Positions 42,539 through 51,815 are shown, counted from the stretch's first letter. The stretch is DNA of 64,000 nt from Allobosea sp. CRIB-10 (GCF_900112185.1 NZ_FOKP01000031.1:1-64000); one strand, 5' to 3'. Numbers and translations: made by a program. The notes: generated by a model from the letters alone, not told the origin.

Positions 42539-43327
42539 ATGACATCGACCGCACACATCGACATATCGCGCGTTTCGAAGGTTTTCGGCGCGGGCGAACA
42601 GGGCGCGGTAACCGCCCTCAAGGATGTCGATCTCAAGATCAACAAGGGTGAGTTCATCGCGCTGCTGGGGCCGTCCGGCTGCGGCAAGTCCACCCTGCTC
42701 AGCCTGATTGCCGGCTTCCAGACGGCGAGTTCCGGCGCGATCGTCCAGAACGGCCGCGCGATTGCCGGCCCGGATGCCTCGCGGACCGTCGTCTTCCAGG
42801 ACTACGCTCTGTTCGGCTGGATGAGCCTGCAGAAGAACGTCGAGTTCGGCCTGAAGGCCAAGAACGTCGGCAAGCGCGAGCGCGCGCAGATCGCCCGCGA
42901 CTTCCTCGCCCGCGTCCAGCTCTCAGGCTTCGAGGACAAACTCCCTCACGAGGTCTCCGGTGGCATGAAGCAGCGCGCGGCGATCGCACGCGCCATGGCG
43001 CCGGATCCCGAGATCCTGCTGATGGACGAGCCCCTCGGCGCGCTCGACGCGCAGACCCGCGTGCTGTTGCAGGAAGAGATTTCCCGGCTCTCGTCCGAGT
43101 CCGGCAAGACGGTCGTATTCGTCACCCACGGCATCGACGAGGCGGTGTTCCTTGCCGACCGCGTGGTGGTGATGAGCCCGCGGCCCGGCCGCATCCGGCA
43201 GATCGTCACGTCCCACCTTTCCTTCCCACGCACCGCAGCGATGCGTGCCGACCCCTGGTTCACATCGACGGTGAAAGAGCTGTGGGAATCCCTCAAACCC
43301 GAATGGCAGAAAGAGGACAAGCAATGA
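42539..43327 (+). CDS. ABC transporter ATP-binding protein, NitT/TauT type
   Basis: The 262-residue protein has Walker A LLGPSGCGKSTLL, the Q-loop VVFQDYALFGWMS, signature HEVSGGMKQRAAIARAM, Walker B EILLMDEPLGALD and the switch VFVTHGIDEAV. It powers import by the adjacent permease. The stop overlaps the ATG of the binding-protein gene by four bases. Confidence 0.95.
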   Translation: MTSTAHIDISRVSKVFGAGEQGAVTALKDVDLKINKGEFIALLGPSGCGKSTLLSLIAGFQTASSGAIVQNGRAIAGPDASRTVVFQDYALFGWMSLQKNVEFGLKAKNVGKRERAQIARDFLARVQLSGFEDKLPHEVSGGMKQRAAIARAMAPDPEILLMDEPLGALDAQTRVLLQEEISRLSSESGKTVVFVTHGIDEAVFLADRVVVMSPRPGRIRQIVTSHLSFPRTAAMRADPWFTSTVKELWESLKPEWQKEDKQ

Positions 43328-44379
43328 CCATGCTGACACGCCGAACGTTCAACGGCCTGCTTGCAGGCGCGGCCGGTGCCGCGATCACCGCTCCCTCGAT
43401 CGTCCGGGCGCAGTCCGCCGACAAGATCCGCTATTGCTGGACCAACACAGTCACGGTGTCGGCACAGACGCAGCACACGCTGAAGAACACCAGCATCGGC
43501 GCCAGCAACGGTCTCGATATCGAGATGATCCAGTTCGCCGGCGGGCCGCCGATCAACGAGGCGCTCGTCTCGGGCGCGGCCGACATCGGCAGCGTTGCCG
43601 ATTTCGGCGCGGTCATCATGATGGCGGCCGGCGCGCCGCTCAAGGTCGTGGCGCACCAGTCGAGCTTCCGCTCGGCCGTGCTCGCCACGACCAAGTCCGG
43701 CATCAAATCCCTGTCTGATCTCAAGGGCAAGCAGGTCTACGGCCTGTTCGGTATCACCGCCTATCTCAACGCGCAGGAGGCGGTTCGCGGGGCCGGGCTC
43801 AAGGTCGGCACCGACGTCAACTTCGTCAACATCGGCACGCCGGAACTGGCGGACGCGGTGCGCTCGCAGCGCATCGACGCCTTCTTCATGTGGGATCCCT
43901 GGGTCACCCTCTTCGAGCATGCCGGCCTGGCCAAGGTCATCTCGCAGAGCGTGACGCCGGCCATGGTGCTGTTGGCCCGCAACGAACTCGTCGAACGCAA
44001 GGGCGGCGACGTGCTCAAGCGCCTGCTGCGGGCGCATTCAGAGGCTCTGTTCTACGCCAGCCAGAACCACGAACTGACCAACAAGTGGTTCCGGTCGCTG
44101 GAGCCCGCCAAGAGCATCCCGGCCGAGGTGATCGAGACCGCCTCGACCTTCGATCCACGCTGGACGGCCAAGAGCTTCACCGATGTCCGCAGCGCCATCT
44201 CCGACACGGGCCTCGCCAGCATGCAGCGCATGGCGGACTGGGGCTTCGGCGAGAAGCTGCTGCCGCGCGTACCCAAGGTACCGGATTTCGTCAATCTCGA
44301 CATCGCCGGCGCGGTCGACGGGGATGCCTCGGCGAAGCCCTTCGACATCGCATCGGTAAAGATCAATACCGGCAACTGA
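43324..44379 (+). CDS. ABC transporter substrate-binding protein, NitT/TauT type, Tat-exported
   Basis: The 351-residue precursor has the Tat signal LTRRTFNGLLAGAAGAAITA with an AQS cleavage site. The mature part matches the NMT1/THI5-like fold: GLDIEMIQFAGGPPINEALV, SGAADIGSVADFGAVIMMAA and LKGKQVYGLFGITAYLNAQE. Ligands in the class are nitrate, taurine, aliphatic sulfonates and aromatic carboxylates. The nitrilase gene 18 bases downstream suggests a nitrile or related small organic substrate. Confidence 0.9.
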   Translation: MTMLTRRTFNGLLAGAAGAAITAPSIVRAQSADKIRYCWTNTVTVSAQTQHTLKNTSIGASNGLDIEMIQFAGGPPINEALVSGAADIGSVADFGAVIMMAAGAPLKVVAHQSSFRSAVLATTKSGIKSLSDLKGKQVYGLFGITAYLNAQEAVRGAGLKVGTDVNFVNIGTPELADAVRSQRIDAFFMWDPWVTLFEHAGLAKVISQSVTPAMVLLARNELVERKGGDVLKRLLRAHSEALFYASQNHELTNKWFRSLEPAKSIPAEVIETASTFDPRWTAKSFTDVRSAISDTGLASMQRMADWGFGEKLLPRVPKVPDFVNLDIAGAVDGDASAKPFDIASVKINTGN

Positions 44380-44397
44380 TACGGGACGGCATTTTCC

Positions 44398-45327
44398 ATG
44401 ACACGCAAGAAGGTTGCGGCAGCGCAGTTCGCTCCGGTCTATCTCGACCGGAGCGCGACCACCGAGAAATCGGTCGCTATCATCGGGCAGGCCGCAGCGG
44501 CGGGCGCCAGTCTGGTCGTCTTTCCCGAGACGTTCCTGCCCGCTTATCCCTACTGGACGCTCGCGATCGATCCGTTCCATGCCCGGCAGACCTATTACCC
44601 GCGCCTATTCGACCAGTCTGTCGAGCTCGGCGACGACACCACCCAGAAGCTGCGCCAGGCAGCGCGCGACAACGGCATGGTGGTGGTGATGGGCCTGACC
44701 GAACGGGAGGGCGGCACACTCTACAACAGCCAGCTCGTGATCGACGCAGACGGCGAGATCCTCGGCTGCCGCCGCAAACTGATGCCGACACATCACGAGC
44801 GGATGAGTTACGGCTTCGGCAGCGGCGAGGACCTGCGCGTCTTCGACACGGCCGTCGGCAAGCTCGGCGCTCTCGTCTGCTTCGAGCATTCCAACCCGCT
44901 GTTCCGCTACGCCATCCAAGCGCAGGGCGAAGCGATCCATGTGGCGAACTGGCCCGGCGGCCTGCCATGGACCAACGACATCATCGACGCCTCGGTCCGG
45001 CAATACGCCTTCGAGGCCCAGTGTTTCGTCGTCTCGGTGACGAGCGCACTGTCTCAGGAGTTTATCGACGAGATGGGCGAGGCGGCCGGCCGCATCTTCC
45101 AGGCCGGCGGCGGCGTGTCCTCCATCGTCGCGCCCGGCGGCAAGGTGCTGGCCCGTTCCGAGAGCGGCGGCGAGGAATTGATCGTCGCCGAGCTCGACAT
45201 GGCCGAGATCGGCCGCTGGAAGCAGATGGTCGATTCCTTCGGCCATTACGCACGGCCGGACGTGGTGCGCCTGCACGTCAATACGGCCAAGCCGTCGCCG
45301 ATCACGCTCGGACACGCTTCGTTCTGA
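44398..45327 (+). CDS. Nitrilase (carbon-nitrogen hydrolase family)
   Basis: The 309-residue protein has the triad Glu44 (VVFPETFLPAYPYW), Lys127 (GCRRKLMPTHHER) and Cys161 (GALVCFEHSNPLFRY). The PAYPYW and CFEH-type contexts are those of true nitrilases and cyanide-hydrating relatives rather than amidases. It hydrolyses a nitrile directly to acid and ammonia. It closes the operon with the NitT/TauT-type importer and the TrmB regulator, which indicates uptake and hydrolysis of one compound. The nitrile hydratase operon next door offers a second route for nitriles. Confidence 0.93.
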   Translation: MTRKKVAAAQFAPVYLDRSATTEKSVAIIGQAAAAGASLVVFPETFLPAYPYWTLAIDPFHARQTYYPRLFDQSVELGDDTTQKLRQAARDNGMVVVMGLTEREGGTLYNSQLVIDADGEILGCRRKLMPTHHERMSYGFGSGEDLRVFDTAVGKLGALVCFEHSNPLFRYAIQAQGEAIHVANWPGGLPWTNDIIDASVRQYAFEAQCFVVSVTSALSQEFIDEMGEAAGRIFQAGGGVSSIVAPGGKVLARSESGGEELIVAELDMAEIGRWKQMVDSFGHYARPDVVRLHVNTAKPSPITLGHASF

Positions 45328-45602
45328 ACTCAGGTGCGGCCGTAAAGGGCGGCGCGTATCTCCGATCGATGCGATCGCGTCTCGCGGTCGAAAGGAAGGA
45401 GGCAACCCGTTATCCGTTGCCTGTCATGCGGAGTTTTTTAGAATTGGATCCCGGTTCGTCGGTCGAAGATTGAATCCATCTCGATTTCTGATCGCCTTCG
45501 GAGGGGCGTCTGCTTGGCGGGCATCGGTTATGGCTGCCCAGTCGATAGCAACATATATAACGACGATACCTGTAATGATCTTTGGCAGAAAAGGCGTGGC
45601 AT

Positions 45603-46475
45603 ATGGATTTCAATATCAATTGCCTCCGGTCTTTCGTGGCGGTCGCCGACGCCATGAGCATCTCACAGGCAGCCGACAGCGTCGGTCGCGCGCAGTCGAC
45701 GATCAGCCAACAGATCAACAAGCTCGAGGCCGTCGTTGGAGAAGAATTGCTGTCCCGGCGAAAAGGCCGGGTACTGGGACTGACCGCAGAAGGTGCCAAG
45801 CTGGCTCAGTTCGCGCGGCGCATTCTTCAACTCAACGATGAGGCCTATTCGTCGCTGCGCCAGGACACGCTCAGCGGTTCGGTCCGCATAGGGTTGCGCC
45901 TCGATTTTTTCGGGCGCGGCATCACGACATGGCTCGCGCGCTTCAAGAAGCGACATCCGATGGTGGCGCTTGAGGTCGAGGCAAGCCAATCGGACATGCT
46001 CCTGCGACGCAGCGGACGCGGCGAATTCGATCTTGCGTTCTTCAAGCAGGAAGTCGGAGCTCGGAAGGGCACCGTCGCGCTGACGGAGCAGATGGTGTGG
46101 GTCGGAGGACCACAATTCGTGCCTGTGGCGAACGAGTCGATCCCACTGATCTTGTTCCCGGATGGTTGTGCATACCGGAGCTTCGCGATTACGGCGCTCG
46201 AAGCTGTTCGGAGAAGCTGGTATATCAGCTTCGTGGGGCCCAGTTTCGATTGCTTGCGGTCGGCTCTCACCGAGGGCTTGGGGATTTCGGTTCTCGCTCG
46301 CCCACTCGTAACGCCGCCGCTGCAAATCCTTCACGATGTCGACCTTCCGCGCCTGCCCGCCATCGAACTCGCCTATTCCGGAAGCAGTCCGTGCAACGCG
46401 CGCGTCACCAAGGAGCTAGCGAGCTTTTTGACAGACAATCTCATGCGAGCCGGAACAGAAGTTGCCGTGGCATAA
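45603..46475 (+). CDS. LysR-family transcriptional regulator
   Basis: The 290-residue protein begins MDFNINCLRSFVAVADAMSI, with the HTH SQAADSVGRAQSTISQQINK and a periplasmic-binding-like effector domain (SGSVRIGLRLDFFGRGITT to the end). ATG 45603 is preferred to the in-frame start at 45582 because the family usually starts a few residues before the first helix. The amidase gene follows on the same strand after 214 bases that contain a T-N-A type dyad, its likely target. The gap 45328-45602 before it holds no gene. Confidence 0.92.
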   Translation: MDFNINCLRSFVAVADAMSISQAADSVGRAQSTISQQINKLEAVVGEELLSRRKGRVLGLTAEGAKLAQFARRILQLNDEAYSSLRQDTLSGSVRIGLRLDFFGRGITTWLARFKKRHPMVALEVEASQSDMLLRRSGRGEFDLAFFKQEVGARKGTVALTEQMVWVGGPQFVPVANESIPLILFPDGCAYRSFAITALEAVRRSWYISFVGPSFDCLRSALTEGLGISVLARPLVTPPLQILHDVDLPRLPAIELAYSGSSPCNARVTKELASFLTDNLMRAGTEVAVA

Positions 46476-46517
46476 CCGCGGCTGTCTGTATCGAATTCTA
46501 TCTCAGAAAGATCCTTC

Positions 46518-46538
46518 AATATCGGATTATTCGATATT
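46518..46538. promoter_or_regulatory. Dyad AATATCG-N7-CGATATT, candidate LysR site
   Basis: Seven-base arms at 46518-46524 and 46532-46538 are exact inverses around a seven-base centre, in AT-rich DNA 150 bases before the amidase start. The spacing fits a LysR-type T-N11-A motif. Confidence 0.5.
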
Positions 46539-46689
46539 CCATATCGCCTAAAGTTATTTTGCCCAAAAGTCTGAAGTACCTACGATCATGGCCGCGGCAC
46601 ATGGTGGAGCCGTCCGATGCCGATCGCATAGAGGGAAACGAGCAGCGCTGCCCAGGTAGCGGGGTTCTCCAGAGAGAAAGCAGGTTCGC

Positions 46690-48198
46690 ATGACCGTTCC
46701 CCGCCCAACGCCCGCAGAGCTCCGTGACGCGGCGCTCGAAATCGGCCTGCACCTTAGCGAATCCGACAGCCGCTCGTTCCACGCACTGATGCAGGCTCAG
46801 TTCGATGCCTACGATCTCGTCGAGGAGATGGAGGCACCTCTCCCGCCGGTCGCTTATCCCCGTGGGCCGGGGCACAAGCCTGCTCCCGAGGACAACCCTT
46901 ACAATGCCTGGGTGACCAGGACGACCATTGCCGGCGCGCCAGACGGGAAGCTTGCTGGCAAGCTCCTGGCGATCAAGGACAATGTCTGCGTCGCCGGCGT
47001 GCCGATGAGCAACGGTACGACGATCCTGCGGGGTTACGTGCCCGAGATCGACGCCACAATCGTAGCGCGGATGCTGGACGCGGGGGGCGTCATCCTCGGC
47101 AAGTCTACATGCGAGTACTATTGCGCGTCCGGCGGCAGCCACACATCGGCCGATGGAGCAGTCGAAAATCCGGCCGCGCCCGGATACAACGCCGGAGGTT
47201 CCTCGTCGGGCTCGACTGCGCTCGTCGCAGCTGGCATCGTCGATATGGCCACTGGCGGCGACCAGGGCGGCTCCATTCGCATTCCCGCGTCCTATTGTGG
47301 TGTGGTCGGGCTCAAACCGACCCACGGGCTGGTTCCCTACACTGGCATTTTCGCCGTCGAGCTCACAGTGGACCATGCCGGGCCGATCACCCGGACGGTA
47401 GCCGACAACGCGCTGATGCTGGAAGTCATCGCGGGCCCGGACGGCGTCGATCCTCGCCAGCACGGAGCACCGGCGCAGCCTTACACGCAGGCGCTGAACC
47501 AGAGCATCGCTGGTCTCAAGGTCGGCATCGTTCCGGAGGGATTCGGTACCGCCGGCGCCGAGCGGGAGGTGGACGATCGCGTTCGGCAGGCGGGCGATCG
47601 GCTCGCCGAAGCCGGAGCCCAGCTTCTGACTGTGTCCGTACCCCTGCATGGGGCCGGCGCGGCGATCTGGACACCGATTTTCCTGGAGGGCGCGACCGAA
47701 CTGATGATGCGCCACAATGCCTACGGCACCAACATGAAGGGCATTTTCCTGGAGAGCCTGCTGGATGCGCAATACCAGTGGCGGGATCGGGCGGATGAGT
47801 TGTCGGAGACAATGAAGCTCGGCTTGCTGACGGGGCACTACATGTCGTCGCGCCATCGCGGTCGATTCTATGGAAAGGCGCAGAATCTCAACAGACTCCT
47901 CACTGCCGATTACGAGCTCGCTCTCGCTCAGGCGGACGTTCTCCTGATGCCGACGACTCCGATGGCCGCGACGCGTCTTCCTGCCCTCGGGTCTCCAAGG
48001 GAAGAAATCATCGCGCGGGCTTTCGAGATGATCGGCAATACTGCGCCGACCTGTCTCACGGGCCACCCGGCGATTTCCGTTCCGGTCGGGCGAACGTCGG
48101 ACGGTCGACCGATCGGCGGAATGCTGATCGGGCGGTACAACGACGAGATGACTCTCTACCGAGCGGCCGCAGCGCTGGAGAGAGCCTACGCATCCTGA
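46690..48198 (+). CDS. Amidase of the amidase-signature family
   Basis: The 502-residue protein has an N-terminal helical extension (SRSFHALMQAQFDAYDLVEE) followed by the catalytic set LLAIKDNVCVAGVPMSNGTT (Lys), GYNAGGSSSGSTALVAAGIV and GGDQGGSIRIPASYCG (Ser-cisSer). The length and extension match amidases found with nitrile hydratases, which hydrolyse the amide made by that enzyme. It lies under its own regulator (LysR). Substrates could be aryl or hydroxy-amides; a mandelate-racemase-like gene downstream makes a mandelamide-type substrate worth considering. Confidence 0.92.
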   Translation: MTVPRPTPAELRDAALEIGLHLSESDSRSFHALMQAQFDAYDLVEEMEAPLPPVAYPRGPGHKPAPEDNPYNAWVTRTTIAGAPDGKLAGKLLAIKDNVCVAGVPMSNGTTILRGYVPEIDATIVARMLDAGGVILGKSTCEYYCASGGSHTSADGAVENPAAPGYNAGGSSSGSTALVAAGIVDMATGGDQGGSIRIPASYCGVVGLKPTHGLVPYTGIFAVELTVDHAGPITRTVADNALMLEVIAGPDGVDPRQHGAPAQPYTQALNQSIAGLKVGIVPEGFGTAGAEREVDDRVRQAGDRLAEAGAQLLTVSVPLHGAGAAIWTPIFLEGATELMMRHNAYGTNMKGIFLESLLDAQYQWRDRADELSETMKLGLLTGHYMSSRHRGRFYGKAQNLNRLLTADYELALAQADVLLMPTTPMAATRLPALGSPREEIIARAFEMIGNTAPTCLTGHPAISVPVGRTSDGRPIGGMLIGRYNDEMTLYRAAAALERAYAS

Positions 48199-48415
48199 CG
48201 ACCGTCGGGAGGCTCGCCCGGTTGAGGCTTGCCGCGCCCTCCGTCCGGGCGCGCGCCTGACTCGCTCCCCATTCTTGTCCGCACCCCGGTTCGATCGGCG
48301 CCGGCGGCGGAACCCGTCTGCCCTCGACGGTTCCCAGGCCCGCCGCTTCACCGGGTTTCGGGCCACTTGCAAGAGTTCCAACCAAGCGATTGACGGCGCC
48401 GGGACGGCCGACTAA

Positions 48416-48441
48416 TGATCTTGAATGATCATTCAAGATCA
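48416..48441. promoter_or_regulatory. 26-bp perfect palindrome upstream of reductase/racemase/TetR operon
   Basis: The half-site TGATCTTGAATGA is followed directly by its exact inverse. It lies 95 bases before the ketopantoate-reductase-like gene. The TetR-family gene closing the same operon is the likely binder. The remainder of 48199-48535 has no gene. Confidence 0.7.
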
Positions 48442-48535
48442 CGTCCGGTCACGGGGCTCGTGCGGTGCGATCTGCTTCCGGGAACCGGGCTCACACTCCG
48501 AAAAGCCCAACCTTGCCACGAATTGAGGTCCGATC

Positions 48536-49456
48536 ATGCGAATCGCTGTTTTGGGAGCGGGAGGGGTCGGGGGCTATTTCGGTGGCCGCTTGGCGGCTTC
48601 AGGAAGCGATGTCACCTTCGTCGCCCGAGGCGCTCATCTCGCAGCCATGCGCGATGACGGCCTCAGGATCGTGAGCCCGCTCGGAGACCTGCATCTCCCG
48701 CAGGTCAAGCTGGCGGAGACGGTCGCCGAGCTTGGCCCGGTCGATCTCGTCCTGGTCGGCGTCAAGCTCTGGGACACCGAGCAGGTCGCCGCCAGTCTCG
48801 CTCCGATTGCGGAACATGGCGCCGCCATCATCTCCCTGCAGAACGGGGTGCAGAAGGACGACATTCTGCGCCGATACGTTCCAGCGGGCTCGGTCATGGG
48901 CGGCGTCTGCTATATCGCCGCCACGATCGCCGGTCCCGGAATCATCAACCATGCCGGCCCGATGCAGCGGCTGGTCATCGGCGAATATGGGAATGAGACG
49001 TCGGCGCGGGCGGAGACATTCCTGGCCGCGTGCCTTGAAGCCGGCATCACCGCCGAGCTGAGCCCCTCGATCGAGCGGTCGATCTGGGAAAAATTCGTCT
49101 TCCTCGTCGGGCTTTCGGGCACCACCGCCCGATACAACGTGCCGATCGGGCCGATCCGCAACGATCCGCAGAAGCGCGAGATCCTGCTGCGGACGATGCA
49201 GGAGGTGGTGGCGGTGGGACAGGCCAAGGGCGTGCCGCTGCCTGCCGGCTTTGCCGAGGACCGTCTTGGTTTCTGCGACACCATTCCCGAGACCATGACC
49301 TCGTCGATGCAGGTCGATCTGGAACGAGGCAACCGGCTGGAACTACCCTGGCTGAGCGGAGCCGTCGTCTCGCTCGGCAAGGAGCTCAACGTGGCGACGC
49401 CGGTGAACGCGGACATCTGCGACGCATTGGAACCCCACGTCCTGGGGAGGCGCTGA
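48536..49456 (+). CDS. Ketopantoate reductase-family (PanE/ApbA-like) oxidoreductase
   Basis: The 306-residue protein starts with the NADPH-binding MRIAVLGAGGVGGYFGGRLA, continues with VLVGVKLWDTEQVAASLAPI and ISLQNGVQKDDILRRYVPAG, and has the C-terminal helical domain with ERSIWEKFVFLVGLSGTTAR containing the conserved Lys. The family reduces 2-ketopantoate or related 2-keto acids, using NADPH. The neighbour is an enolase-superfamily enzyme, not a pantothenate gene, so a catabolic 2-hydroxy/2-keto acid step is more likely than vitamin synthesis. Confidence 0.85.
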   Translation: MRIAVLGAGGVGGYFGGRLAASGSDVTFVARGAHLAAMRDDGLRIVSPLGDLHLPQVKLAETVAELGPVDLVLVGVKLWDTEQVAASLAPIAEHGAAIISLQNGVQKDDILRRYVPAGSVMGGVCYIAATIAGPGIINHAGPMQRLVIGEYGNETSARAETFLAACLEAGITAELSPSIERSIWEKFVFLVGLSGTTARYNVPIGPIRNDPQKREILLRTMQEVVAVGQAKGVPLPAGFAEDRLGFCDTIPETMTSSMQVDLERGNRLELPWLSGAVVSLGKELNVATPVNADICDALEPHVLGRR

Positions 49457-49457
49457 G

Positions 49458-50549
49458 ATGGCGGACCGGCTGACGATCCGTTCGCTGTCGGCGACGCCGG
49501 TGACGGTGCCGATGAAGCGTCCGCTCGGCACCAGCGCGCAGACGATCAAGGACGCGTCCCTGCTGCTGGTCAATCTCCTGACCGAAGAAGGCATCAAGGG
49601 CTGTGCCTACGCCTTCTGCTATCTGCCCTCCGTGGCGCGCGCGCTGGTTCCCGTGGTGGAGGAGCTCGGCGAAGCGCTCGCCGGACAACCGCTGGTCCCC
49701 GTCGACATCGCGCGCCGGATCAGCCGGCATTTCAAGCTGCCGGGCGTCGCCGGCCCGCTGACCATGGTCGCCGCATCGGTCGATACGGCGGCTTGGGATG
49801 CTTTCGCCATCGCGCAGGGCCTGCCGCTCGCCAGGCTGCTGGGCGGCGCAACCGAACCGATCATGGCGTATAACAGCAACGGACTCGGCCTGATGACGCC
49901 GGAGGCTGCCGCCGATGAGGCGGAAGCGCTGCTGGAGGGCGGTTTCAAGGCGGTGAAGCTGCGGCTGGGACGCGCCGATCTCGACGGTGACCTCGCCGTC
50001 GTGCGTTCGGTTCGCAAAAGGCTGCCGGATGACATCCATCTCATGGTCGACTTCAACCAGGCGCTCAGCTTCGCCGAGGCGATGCGGCGCTGCTCCGCCC
50101 TGGAGGGCGAAGGCATCTACTGGATCGAGGAGCCGCTCAGGCACGACGACTACCGACACGCCGCCCTGATCGCCCAGGCGGTGAAAACACCCTTGCAGAT
50201 CGGCGAGAACTTCACGGGCGTCCAGCCGATGGCGGCGGCCCTGGCGGCCGGGGCCTCCGATTACGTCATGTTCGACCTGGACCGCATCGGCGGCGTGACC
50301 GGTTGGCAGCGCGCTGCCGGACTGGCCGCGAGCCACGACCGGGAGGTCTCCTCCCATCTGTTTCCGGAGGTCAGCGTCCATCTGCTCGCGGCAACGCCGA
50401 CGCGGCACTGGCTGGAATATGTCGACTGGGCCGATGTCCTGATCGCGGAACCGCTTCGGATCGAGAATGGCATGGCGATCGTGCCGGATCGGCCCGGCCA
50501 CGGGATGCGTTGGGTCGAGTCGGCTGTTACCAAATACAAGCTGGACTGA
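49458..50549 (+). CDS. Mandelate racemase-like enolase-superfamily enzyme
   Basis: The 363-residue protein closely follows Pseudomonas mandelate racemase: FKAVKLRLGRADLDGDLAVV, DIHLMVDFNQALSFAEAM, IYWIEEPLRHDD, LQIGENFTG, VSSHLFPEVSVHLLAATPT and HWLE. Metal ligands Asp198, Glu224 and Glu250, and the His300/Asp273 dyad, are present. The second base of the racemase KxK motif is changed: Lys167-Leu-Arg169. Loss of that Lys predicts altered chemistry, such as dehydration or one-sided proton transfer. It starts one base after the reductase stop region and is co-transcribed with it. Confidence 0.9.
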   Translation: MADRLTIRSLSATPVTVPMKRPLGTSAQTIKDASLLLVNLLTEEGIKGCAYAFCYLPSVARALVPVVEELGEALAGQPLVPVDIARRISRHFKLPGVAGPLTMVAASVDTAAWDAFAIAQGLPLARLLGGATEPIMAYNSNGLGLMTPEAAADEAEALLEGGFKAVKLRLGRADLDGDLAVVRSVRKRLPDDIHLMVDFNQALSFAEAMRRCSALEGEGIYWIEEPLRHDDYRHAALIAQAVKTPLQIGENFTGVQPMAAALAAGASDYVMFDLDRIGGVTGWQRAAGLAASHDREVSSHLFPEVSVHLLAATPTRHWLEYVDWADVLIAEPLRIENGMAIVPDRPGHGMRWVESAVTKYKLD

Positions 50550-50627
50550 AGCCACGATGTCGGCGGCCCGCTGCCAACGCTCGGCCACACGGAGTAGACG
50601 CTCGGCTGCAGCCGAAAGGATTTGGGA

Positions 50628-51236
50628 ATGGGACAGCCGAGGCAGTTCGATCCGGAAGAGCGCCTGGAGCGCGCTCTGAACGCTTTCTGGGAAGGCGGTT
50701 TTGAAGGCGTCGGGATGCAGCAGCTCGGCAAGGCGATGGATCTGTTTCCGGGAAGCATCTACGGCACCTATGGCGGCAAGCGGGCGCTGTTCCTGAAGGC
50801 CATCGACCGCTACATGGCGACATGCTCCGCCGAAGGTCTCGCGGTGCTGGACCAGCGCCAGCATGGCTTTGAGGCCGTGCGCCGATACTTCGCCCAGTTG
50901 ATCGACGGCATCCTGAACGGGAAGCGCAAATGGGGATGCCTGGTCACCAACACCATCGTCGAACTGGCGGAAAGCGACCCCGAGATCAAGGAGAAGGCGG
51001 ACGGCCATCTCAGACGGCTCGAAACGGCGTTTTCGGGCGCGCTCGACCGTGCGAGGCAACTCGGTGAAATCTCGCAGGACACCTCGGAGGATTGGGCAGC
51101 CTATCTCGTCTGCGTCGTCCAGGGCCTCAACGTCATCGCGAAGACAAAGCCCTCTCGGCAGCGGCTCGAGGCCGTCGTCTCGGCCGCGCTATCGCCGCTC
51201 CAGCTCCCGGAAGGACCGCTGCCGTTCGGTGCGTGA
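50628..51236 (+). CDS. TetR-family regulator
   Basis: The 202-residue protein has the TetR HTH LERALNAFWEGGFEGVGMQQ, LGKAMDLFPGSIYGTYGGKR and a C-terminal ligand domain with CLVTNTIVELAESDPEIKEK, of the AcrR/TetR_C type. ATG 50628 follows AAAGGA; an earlier TTG at 50622 lies within the binding-site spacing. It is the third gene of the operon beginning at 48536 and is likely to autoregulate through the palindrome at 48416. Confidence 0.9.
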   Translation: MGQPRQFDPEERLERALNAFWEGGFEGVGMQQLGKAMDLFPGSIYGTYGGKRALFLKAIDRYMATCSAEGLAVLDQRQHGFEAVRRYFAQLIDGILNGKRKWGCLVTNTIVELAESDPEIKEKADGHLRRLETAFSGALDRARQLGEISQDTSEDWAAYLVCVVQGLNVIAKTKPSRQRLEAVVSAALSPLQLPEGPLPFGA

Positions 51237-51493
51237 GACGATTCATCCTCGCCGGCGCGAGGACGCATCAGGCCCTCGCCGGGCCGCCAGCGCGCGGGAT
51301 TTGATAGCGCAAGCATGAGAAACCGATGGCGGACAGCGTGATCGAGTGCGGGGTTGGACCACGCCGAAATCCCCCTTCAATTGCTCCAACCGGGTCGACG
51401 TATCCGAACAATGCTCCCATGCGCCGAGATGAGTTCTCCCCAGCCGGCCCCCGGTCTGAATCATGGCGATAAAGAACGGGCGAGCCACGGCCT
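51237..51493. other. Gene-free stretch before intergenic repeat
   Basis: No gene is supported here or in the segment 51593-51815 beyond the repeat. Confidence 0.35.
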
Positions 51494-51592
51494 GGACCAT
51501 CTGACCGAGTATCGTATTCGGTCCGATGGTCCAGCTCTTTGTTTTTGCATCGGCTTTTCCGAAAACCGCGCCCCACTTTTCGGGCCGATGCT
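51494..51592 (+). repeat. Mosaic intergenic repeat, copy 1
   Basis: A palindromic block (GGACCAT..ATGGTCC) is joined to GCATCGGCTTTTCCGAAAAC and CCACTTTTCGGGCCGATGCT. The same two-block unit lies in inverse orientation at 60717-60820. Such elements recur in intergenic DNA of Hyphomicrobiales. Confidence 0.75.
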
Positions 51593-51815
51593 CCAAACAG
51601 CCCTCTGCCCGGAGGTCGCCGCGAGCAAACAGCGGCGCCCAAGCGTGTAACCTTCTCCGGCATCGTGGCGAATAAACAGTGAGTTCGCGATGGCAGGCTC
51701 ACGCTCCATGTCGAAAGGGCGAACGAGAGACGCCCCGGTTCCGACAGGCCGCCTGTCACACACCAACACGGCCGCTGCGCCTCGGCTTCAGCTGATTTCG
51801 AAAAGGATAGCTGCG

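Noticed and set aside
46516..48381. Minus-strand open frame of about 620 codons opposite the amidase
   Set aside because: Shadow of the GC-rich amidase gene; no recognisable domains, and it is Arg-rich throughout.
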